From positions 3,765,577-3,829,576 of the forward strand of contig OZ234499.1 in assembly GCA_965153455.1 (NCBI GenBank): DNA of 64,000 nt, in the 5' to 3' direction. Below the pieces are notes generated by a model that was given only the letters and a program-made list of their open reading frames with translations, made no database searches and was not told where the DNA came from. A program made the position numbers and the translations under genes. Position 1 is the stretch's first letter. Each line of letters opens with the position of its first letter. The stretch comes from Sphagnum compactum. Its lineage: Eukaryota > Bryophyta > Sphagnopsida > Sphagnales. This document shows positions 55,288 through 64,000 of this stretch, in pieces.

Positions 55288-57851
55288 CTATTCAGCTTTT
55301 ATTGGCTTGGCTTCTGACTCAACATAAGGTTTCAGAGGTCTGGCTTCCAACCCACCATCAGCTCTCTTCTGAAGAACATAAGGCATGTGAGTTCCAAGGA
55401 GTTTATCCCACATCAAAAAGAAGGGCTGTGAGAAATTGTACTTGGTGCCATGAAGCTGATGGTGAATATCATGGTATGCAGTGTTGTTGTGGAAAACAAG
55501 GTGGAATGGGTTTCCTGGCAGCCATAACCCACAATGGTCATCCACTGTCTTCACTGTAGCAAATGAGAAAAAGAAGATAGCTGTCCGAGGGGTCATCCCA
55601 GCAATAAGGAAGGAGATTGCACCACCGATGGTATCCAATAGCAAACCTTCCAATGGGTGATTGTATAGGGCACCAAAAGCATATGGTACCACAAGGCGAT
55701 GGTGCTGTGAATGAATATGTTTGTATAGAAACTTGTTGATATGCATGAGCCGATGAATGAAATACTGCCATGTGTCCATCACCAGCATTGCAACCATCAC
55801 CTGTGCTGCCTGCACCACCAATGATGGCTGCTTCATTGGTCCTGCTCCCCCCCCTGTGGACTGTGTTCATGTCAACAAACAAAGATAACAATTTCTCAGC
55901 AATTCAGTGATTTGTACCTGTATTCAAGCTTGATATAGTCAAAGGTCAGGAACTCCATGCAAGAACTGAAAGTTTACAAATACTGATGCTGCTGTTTTGT
56001 TTCTCTCCATATCCTCCTGTTGCAACCCTTCCTAGCTCTAGATTGAGAACATTGCAACAAAAGAAAATCAAGAAGATTCATAGCCAACTTTGCTGCACTC
56101 AAGTGCCAACACATCCCTCAGGGAACATAAGGCTACTAAACCTCAGACCCTAAACCAAAGTTTCCTTGACTTGTTCTCTGAGAAGCTTGACAAGAGCATC
56201 CAGTAGAAATGATCTAATGAAGCAGAACATAAAACTGCCACAAACCAAATGATAATTCACGGGTACTGTTTGAGTCAGAGGACATCACAAAATGCAGTCT
56301 GACTGTGAAGATATGACACAAAAGAAACACCTGACATGCACATATGGAACTCAAGCTCTAGAATTTTAGGCAACCTATGAGGTGGCGCTCAAGAGAGTCT
56401 GCTGTCGTCAAAGAGCAGAAGACCAATGTTATGGAAAATCCACCAGCTAAGCCAAAAGCCTAACAGATCAAAGATTTTAGATGCTGACTGCTTATGGAAA
56501 TACTGTCACAGGATTGACAAGGCTCAATTCAAGTTCATTCAAAAACATCACACCCCTGATCTAAGTATTGCAGGATCCGCTACAAATTGGCAAGAGCATT
56601 ATTGGTTCTCTCATGTTCCTTAGTTCTTACTCAGATGCTAAACTTTTAGCATTAGATGTGATTACTTTTAGTATTGGAATTGTGAGGACATAACAAGCAA
56701 ACATGCTATACACTGCTATTACACAATCCCTAGTGTATCAAACTGAAGCTACTGTGCTTTTTGCATCAGCAGTAAACAAATCAGTTCAAATCAACATTCC
56801 CAAATCAACTGAGAGTGTCATCTCATCAGCTAGAAATCAACACAGTTCACAAACAGCATATTGAAAAGCAAATCCCAGAAAATATGGTGAAACATTCTTT
56901 GTTGTTCAAGAATGTATTGGAAGCATATCAGCCTCAGACATCAGAAAATGGATCTCAAACTCAGTTCACAGCTGGAGGGATGCATACATGCCATGAAATA
57001 CTTGAGAAAATGCATGACATGGATGCAACTCCTCAATTTTTGATGCAGAACGAAGGTGCAGATACTGAACACAGTTCTGGACTCAAGAGTTCAGAGCAAA
57101 GGGAAAGAGGAAGAGGAAGAATGGAAATATGACTTTTTATCTTCTGACTGATTTAAGTCCTTGAAACAAAACTCTTCCTTAGTTCAATTTTGTGTGCTTT
57201 TCTGCTGAACAGCCATCAACAGTGGCACCTTTGATGCATAATTCTTCACTTCCAAGACTCAGAAGCACCTAGGTTTTCACAGTTGAAGTTCTGGTTGAAC
57301 CGACAATCTCATGCTTAGTTCTCTATTGTAACAGGTGACATCTAGCACATAATTGGCACGATTTGATCCCTTAAGAGCAACAAGCAAATCACACAGATTT
57401 TGCTTGATGCTCCGCAATACAGCAATTCATGAGCAGCAGTAGGATGGACCAGCTTCGTGGGAAAAGCATACATGCAAAGACAGCCATGCTGAACGCAGAT
57501 CCCTAATTTTGTGCACACATTTCACTCGGTTTCAGAAACACAAAAAGGCACAGAAGAAGAAAATAGAAAGGGGGGAAGGAAATCAAGGGAGGAGGAGTAG
57601 GAGGAGGAGAAGCTGCTCACAGCAAAGAGGAGAAAGGCGACCACGGCTTGAACCGCCTGCTGCAGCAAGACGCCTTTCACAACCTGTGGAAGCGTAACCA
57701 AGTTGCGCTGCTCCTCTTCCTGCACGGAGTGCAAGCGAAATCGGTCCAGCGGCGGCAACATGTGATACAGCCCCGCATACAGCCAGTACACAACTAATGG
57801 CGCTATCGTCCCCATCACATCATCACTTATGTATCCATCCCACCATGCCAT
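55288..57851 (-). CDS. Sphinganine C4-monooxygenase (sphingoid base hydroxylase), two exons
   Basis: This ER membrane di-iron enzyme of the fatty-acid-hydroxylase superfamily adds the C4 hydroxyl to sphinganine, giving phytosphingosine for plant ceramides. Exon 1 is 57851-57621 (77 codons, start MAWWDGYISDD) and exon 2 is 55860-55288; junctions are GT-AG, phase 0, with a 1760-bp intron. The total is 804 nt (267 aa), close to plant SBH1/SBH2. The three histidine boxes are HRLMH (113-117), HSQHH (127-131) and HDIHH (207-211). Other family signatures are LDRFRLHS, VKGVLLQQ, DTWQYFIHR, YNHPLEGLLLDTIGG, KTVDDHCGLWLPGNPFH and TKYNFSQPFF. The Met chosen starts the conserved N-terminus; the longer upstream frame is 5' untranslated, GA-repeat-rich sequence. 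Confidence 0.94.
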
Positions 57852-58640
57852 CTCTTCTGTGTACCTACCTCCTTCCCCTTTCTCGTTCTCTCCTCGACTC
57901 CCCTGTCCTTTACTCTTTCCCCTTCGCTCTAAGATCCTTTCTCTGACTGATTCTTTTTGCTCCTTCTCTCTCTGTATCTCTGTCTCAGTCTCAGTCTCTC
58001 TCTCTCTCTCTCTGTGCAGCAACTCGTCGTTTTCCTTCAAGTTCCCCCGGCTAGTCACTTATTCTCAGAAACACTACTCTGAGATCTTCGTTCTCTATTC
58101 GCCGATTCTTCCTCGACCTCGCTTTCATTCCTTCGATAGCCCTGTCTATTTTTGGCAACTCCGGCGCACTCTCTCTTCTGTGGCTCGTTTACTGGCTCGT
58201 TTTCTTCGCTGCTCCCGATGCTGCTTCTTCTCAAGTGATTCAAGATCCCGACTACCTGGAGTTTCCTCGAAGATTTTCTGCTCGCGTTCGTTCTTGAGGT
58301 CCAGCAACTCACACACACGATCGATCTCGAAGAAGACGGAGGGAGAGATCGCTCGGTCGGTCGCTCGGTGGCTGGCTGGCTGGAGGACAACCAGTCCAGC
58401 AAAAGCAAAAGGCAGGAACGACACGCACAGCGGTCACCCGCGCGGTAACCGCGTGCGTTGAAGCAGGTGACCACGAAGTGAAAAGCCTAATCTCCCCTCT
58501 TACTAAGTAGACCGACCACCAGACACACAGGGCAAATATCAAACACGTCCGGTGATCGAAACCAGCAACGGACACATTATCCTCCCATGGGTTTGAACTT
58601 TGGGCGGGTATATAGACATTTTGTTTTCCCATTTCGCCGG
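57852..58640 (-). promoter_or_regulatory. 5' untranslated region and promoter of the sphinganine hydroxylase gene
   Basis: On the gene's strand the leader is purine-rich, with (GA)n runs (plus-strand 57961-58012). Farther out lies a GGTC/GGCT microsatellite-like stretch near 58340-58380. GA-rich leaders are common in plant housekeeping genes. Exact transcript ends cannot be read from sequence. Confidence 0.45.
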
Positions 58641-58823
58641 ATATGTTCGGCCAGTTCTTTCTGGTCCTTGCTACAGGATTTTACCCTATCTGAGATACCC
58701 TGTAAGCTCTAGAATCTGGAATCCCGGGTAACCAGGATTGCAGATTCTGACCTGAATTGTTTCAGGGGGGTAAAGGAAGGCTTATTGTTGTTGTTGCTCT
58801 TTGTTGGCCTTGCCTACTACCAA

Positions 58824-58889
58824 GGCAAGAAGGATCTTGTGTTTAGAGTCATTATAGAGTATAGTAGCTTAAGGGATTTTGGCCCTTAG
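58824..58889. repeat. Short dispersed repeat, copy 2
   Basis: Pairs with 20738-20800 through tatagagtatagtag and gggattttggcccttag. It lies upstream of the sphinganine hydroxylase gene. Confidence 0.6.
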
Positions 58890-59929
58890 GTAATAATAAT
58901 AGGTCTTTTTTATTAGGAGGATTTTAAAAAGACGATATTTTGGCTTGTGTTGAAACTTAATATTAGTTATAATATATTGAAGAACTTTGATTTTTTTAGG
59001 GGATTTTTTTGAAGATTATATATTTTTGCAGGGTGAAAATATTTGAGTTTCCATAATTCTTCTTTTGCCTTAAGATACTTTTTAATGTAAAATGGCAAGG
59101 CCACATTGTGACACACCCCTTGTTATGAAGGGGGGAAGGCACCACTGTCAGTTCCTTCCCCCCCCCCCCTCCCATAGGGGAGATGCCCGGGGCGGGGCCA
59201 CTCATTTCTTGTATAATAAGTGGGGCTGGTATCACCCTAAAACTTTTTCCTCTTATGAACTTTGTATGAGTTGCACTTGAGTTTTTTTTGTGTGATCTAG
59301 TGGTGAAAATTTGTCAAAACAAAAACGCTGGCTCTTAGGGTAGATTGGCCGATGATCGAACACTTAAGTGCTCATGCCAGGCCGGATCCAAGGAGAGGGC
59401 TCCATTGTTTATGGTGCCTAACCAAAACTGGAACCCCTCCTCTTGGCACATCTGACACATTAACAATCATAAAATTATTGGGTTAGAAATGAGAAAGTTA
59501 GGCCCCCCAAAGTAAAGGGGTCAAAAACTCAAAAAAAATATCACTGAACACTACCAAAGCTGGTTCCCAAACACCCAAAAAATTCCTTGTATATTGTTGT
59601 GTTGCTATTAGAAAGCAAAGATGATTTGTAGAACTTCAGGTGGCACTCTTATAACACTTTAAATAATTTAAAATGAATAAGAAATGAGAAAGTTATGAGG
59701 TTTGAAAATAGAAGGGGTTGAGAAAAAGGAAAAAAAATGCTTTTTGCATTTTTCTTGTTGAAAAGCTTTTTTTTTTCTTGTTATTTTTTCATTACTCATT
59801 TTCCTTTGCATTTGAAAGATGATTTCTAGAGCTTGAGGTAGCACTCCCATAACATTTTAAATCACTCAAAATAAAACACATACTATGCAAATATAAATAA
59901 ATATTCGATCATAGGCAGGCGATTGAGGA

Positions 59930-60065
59930 TGGGTTGGTCTAACCTATGAGTGTTTTCTTTCCAATTTTATGATGTAATCCGAGTGATGAGGATCATCCAC
60001 GAGAACATATAGCCAAATTTGGCTACCTATATATAATGGGGTACAAAAGTAGAAAAAATAAATTA
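59930..60065 (-). repeat. SINE-like repeat, copy C
   Basis: On the minus strand it contains TAGCCAAATTTGGCTA (CCAAATTTGG at 60013-60022), then a tcgtggatgatcc segment matching copy A, and ends near ataaaattggaaagaaaa. Its tail is shorter than that of copy B. Confidence 0.5.
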
Positions 60066-63000
60066 AGTATCCTTCCAAATTGTTGTTGGCTACTACATAC
60101 TCCTATTATGTCTACGGCAAATTTTATTTTCTCTTCAAATTAGGTGAATTTGGCCATTCTAAAAAAATATTCATATTGTTGGAATTGATTCGTAGTGTTG
60201 GAATGGTGGTGCCTCTAAGATTTAACATTTGTGGCAATGCAAAATCAACACAAGTAATGATCCTTGGAAAAAATTCCATGATAATAATAACCATACATCA
60301 ATTGCACATATTTTGCCCTTGTTCACTACACCATGTTGATTCTATTTAAAACAATGCCAACTAATTATTAAAATGTAGAATCCACCCCAAAAAGGATGAT
60401 AAATTTCAATAACTTCCCAAATGCCCCAAAGAGACTTGCACTTGAATTTGTCCTTGAATTGATGAATGGATGTGATATATGGATGTACTATATGGATGTG
60501 ATTTGCATTTTTTCAAATGCCCATTCTAGTGTTGATGATTGATGTGAATTTTTGAAAGGAAAAAAGTGTTGGGTGTTGTCTCATATATATGTACAAATCC
60601 CAACCAATCTCAAGGTGATCCACATGTTGGCTACTTATGTTTTGTGAGTAAATGCTTGCCTAGATTGGGGCCCTCACATTTAGGGTAGAGCCCATCTAGG
60701 GTTTCAGCATTCTCAAACTAAAATAAGGATCCTAGGGTGGTGATGAGGATAAGGTAGACAGACCTTGAGTCCATCCCCCCCATTTTTGGAATGCCTCACA
60801 CATGGACTTTACTTTACCCATTACAAAGCATGACACTAACATTATCATAAACCTAAATATAACCTAAACCCATATGTTGTTATGCCTACTCCTAAAGATT
60901 AGGGTTTAGGATCTTACACTTCCTTATAATGCTTACTTGTAAATAGGTGTAAGGTCTTTAGGAATAGGCATAAAATCCCTCCTCTTTTTCAAAATTTTTT
61001 TTTGAGAAAAGTAAGGTGCACTCCAAATACACTAGGATTTATTTTTTCTTTGAGTGCTTTATGAAGTTTGTGTAAAAGGTTATTTTATGGTTTTCCTAAT
61101 GTTGGACTAATATATTAGTTTTTTTTATACCCAATGGGTACTAGTATTAGGGGATCTCATAATTTTCATATTAGTTAGGTAAAAGTATGTTTACAAGAGT
61201 AGGCTAATACAATTTTAATTTGGTCTCAATGCTTATATTTTGGTTTGTATATGAATATGATATTGGAATTTTTAATAATTCTTTCATACCTAGGGTATAT
61301 GAGTATTGGTATGGCATTTGCATTGGAAGATTGAAAATTTGAAATGTCATGTCATCCACACAACACACAATTGCATCCAATACCAATGTAATCAAGTTGA
61401 ATTGGAGTTCATAGTTTTTAATTAATAATATGCATCTTGAAGATTATAATCTACCGTCCACCTGAAAGCTTTGAGAAAGATATAGGTCCATAATAATGCA
61501 TCCAAAGTTTGAGTACTCAAAGTGGAACTATGATTGACCTAAATAAATAAAATATTATTGCATCCAAAGCTTAAGTACTCCAAGTGCAAAAATGATTGAA
61601 TTAAATTTTAAAAATTGTGTCCATAGTGCATCTTGATTTATTTGAGTAGTTTGAAATGTTGAATGCAACCATTGAACGTTGATAAATAGTTGAATCCAAG
61701 AAATTGTCACCCAACTATCACCCCAAGGATAATGAACTTTTTAGGCTTCTTCGCAGCTCTTAACCCTAAAACGTGAAACATCAAAATGACTTATAATTCT
61801 TCATTGTTGCAACTATAAGTCTTGAATCAAAAAATTGTGAAAAGTCAAAAAAATTATGTATACTTGAATAGGCATGTGTTGGTTGCCAATGAACTTCATA
61901 AACACAACTTTGGTCATTCTTATCCAAGCTTTCATTCCTTGTGCCTTGTTTAAAGAATCTTGAAAAATCAAAATGCTCCCAAGAGGAAACCAAAAAACCT
62001 TCAATTGTTGCAAACTTTGGATGAACAAAGCATGCCAATATATAAAAAATACAAAGCCTTTGTGGCTAAATGATATCAATGATCCTTGATGACTAGTTGT
62101 TGCTTCATTGGAACTATCACCCAAAAAACACAAACCAATAAGCTTTTTTCACTCGTTGCACACTTCCAAGTTCAAACCTTGAAACATTAAAATATTCATA
62201 ACACAAATTTACATGAAATGAATTCCAAAATGCAAAAATAGCTTTCGAAATTGACAAAATGAAAAAGTTTGAGTAGTTACAAATAAAATAACCCATAACC
62301 TCATGTGTTAATCATGTCTTAAAATACCAAAGTTCCCCAAACTCATCTTCATATCATCCAACAATTTTGCCTTTGCAAAATAAAATTCTCCAATTGTAAA
62401 ACATGCAACAAAAGACCATTCTTCCCTTGCATTAGTAGGCCCATTTTTGTAAATCATCACAAGTGCATCCAAATTTGAAATTTTGAAATAAAACCATTTG
62501 AAATTCATGAGAAAACATACAATTGAAAATATTCATTTAATCTCAATTTGAAATATAGGATTGCTAAGGATTTACCTAGCTAGAAAGGAAACATGTGGGA
62601 ACTTCATTAAATGTTCCTTTCACCATGTTAAAAGTCAAACAACCTTTTTTTCAATGCAACAATGCAAATGAAACACAAATAACTCATATGTTAGCATGGA
62701 TTCATTAGCCTCATAAACAAATTTTGGATCAAAAAGAGAATTTGCATCCATATTTCTAATTTGGAGTGCATTATTGTCATTAGTAAGTTTTATAAAATAT
62801 TTGTTGACTTTCATCATGGTTCTTTTGTCATACTTAATTAACAACAAGAATCTTTGTTGCACCTCTGGCTAGAAACTCCATGGTGCATTGCAAACTTTTG
62901 TATTGAAAGTTCGACATGAAAGTAAACATGTTGTGAACCATTGCAATCAAAAATTTGGACACAAAATAAATGAATGGTTTTAAAACACTCACCACTTTTG

Positions 63001-64000
63001 CTACCATGTGTACATATAAAATTTCAAGTTTTGAATCAAAGTCCCCACATTGTAGAGGTGACTAGGCATGTAGGTGATGATTATATTATCCTTGTAGCTT
63101 AATGTTAATCACGATGGCATAGAGTGTAATGCATATGAGAGGAGCTAATTTTCTTTAAATTGATTGATTAAAACATATTGTTTGACAATGAGGATTAGAG
63201 TTTCTATGACAACATGGGCAAGTTACCCAAATTAAACCAAATGGTAATTACCTTTGTCAATAAAATTTACAAGCAAAGCAAATGTGACATCACCTTTAGT
63301 ACATCTAGATTAAGTCTTCTATTTGATAAAATCTTTTGGATGTCCATTTAACAAATGTCTTTTCATGGAAGTATTTCCTTCATTAGGGTTGCATTACACT
63401 AACCCCTTCTTTGACCTTGTTTTACTTTAGATGTTTTCTAAAATCTTAGAAGGAACAAAGTAGGGGCTTTGTTAAATGATGCATTTCATCACTTACACAA
63501 CTTGTACATCAATTTCATAATTATGGTCGTTTAGAGAAAAAAACCCACATTACATTTGAGTGATGGTGTGGCAATTAAGAACGTTGGTTCTTTGGAAGTA
63601 TATCCACATACATTCCATGTCAAAAGTTCTTTAGCTATTCATATGTCATCTAGGCTTTTGATGGGGCCTTTGATAGTTTGTAGCAACTTAGATGTTATGC
63701 TTGTGGTTCTTGAAGTTTTTGCAATTCACCCAATGGCTCAATGAACCTTGTACCACTTGCTTCATCTCCAATGCAAATCTCAAAGTTTGAGAAGGATATT
63801 CCTTCTTCAATAGAAGAATGAAACAAAGTTAAAAGAATGGAATTTCATAATCATAGTTTTTCTAAATTGTAAATAAATTTAAAATGTAAAACCATGTTCA
63901 ACATTAACATTACCAAAATTTAAATGATCCATGTTGTAACATATTTTAATGGAAATCATGTTTTAAAAATATGGATGAATTTGAAGAAAAGAATGGACTC

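Larger units (their letters stand above)
58641..64000. other. Mostly AT-rich intergenic region, no gene recognised
   Basis: It holds small repeats: a C-run near 59157-59168; a 55-bp direct repeat at 59621-59675 and 59820-59872; and a tandem duplication with gcatccaaag at 61499 and 61560. Minus-strand frames at 62308-62508 and 62635-62862 look protein-like (for example FDPKFVYEANESMLTYELFVFHLH), but I cannot assign them to a family. Confidence 0.45.

Noticed and set aside
55251-55559. Plus-strand 102-codon frame at the 3' end of sphinganine hydroxylase
   Set aside because: It is antisense to the exon carrying the third histidine box and has no independent support.
57852-58461. Long serine-, arginine- and glutamate-rich frames on both strands upstream of sphinganine hydroxylase
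   Set aside because: They are low-complexity translations of CT/GA repeats in the 5' untranslated region, with no conserved motif.
61781-62862. Possible third transposase relic on the minus strand
   Set aside because: Some fragments look protein-like, but I could not match them to any motif of hAT or another family.

Overview
The window is nuclear DNA from a land plant. It contains three intron-bearing plant genes that I could reconstruct exon by exon with consistent phases and GT-AG splice sites, plant-type telomeric motifs (TTTAGGG), and layers of transposons in AT-rich sequence. Low gene density, a self-priming-type chromovirus and old hAT remnants make a seed-free plant (fern, lycophyte or bryophyte) my best guess, but nothing here proves the species.

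Layout. 1-5.9 kb: AT-rich intergenic DNA with small repeats. 5.9-6.07 kb: a 154-bp CACTA-type miniature element. 6.1-15.55 kb: a decayed hAT transposase pseudogene (minus strand), split in two by a young Ty3/gypsy chromovirus (7840-15155) flanked by the duplication CCAAC. 15.8-24.5 kb: mostly empty DNA with a CCCTA-rich quasi-periodic tract and two inverted telo-boxes. 24.56-28.78 kb: a choline-transporter-like (CTL) gene, minus strand, 10 exons, 791 aa. 30.1-30.7 kb: a GC-rich degenerate tandem array upstream of it. 32-36 kb: noncoding, with two copies of a poly(A)-tailed SINE-like repeat. 36.2-41.03 kb: an old, wrecked Ty1/copia element with recognisable LTRs. 41.37-41.56 kb: two tRNA-like 48-mers. 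42.1-43.3 kb: a second hAT relic. 44.5-49.73 kb: the coatomer delta subunit gene, plus strand, 524 aa, start codon alone on its exon. 50.7-51.95 kb: a MITE and a minisatellite. 52.04-53.70 kb: an intact single-exon Tigger/pogo-type transposase ORF. 55.29-57.85 kb: sphinganine C4-hydroxylase, minus strand, two exons, 267 aa. 58-64 kb: AT-rich DNA with small repeats.

The cellular genes are unrelated housekeeping or membrane functions: COPI vesicle coat, sphingoid-base hydroxylation, and a multi-spanning CTL transporter. They do not form a cluster. The most unusual object is the chromovirus. It has very short LTRs (156 and 230 bp). Its primer-binding site is complementary to the predicted 5' end of its own transcript, as in self-priming Tf1/sushi elements. 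About 2 kb of its leader is a 155-bp satellite-like array with a three-unit higher-order pattern. It also has intact chromodomain-bearing pol, and a gag broken by one frameshift.
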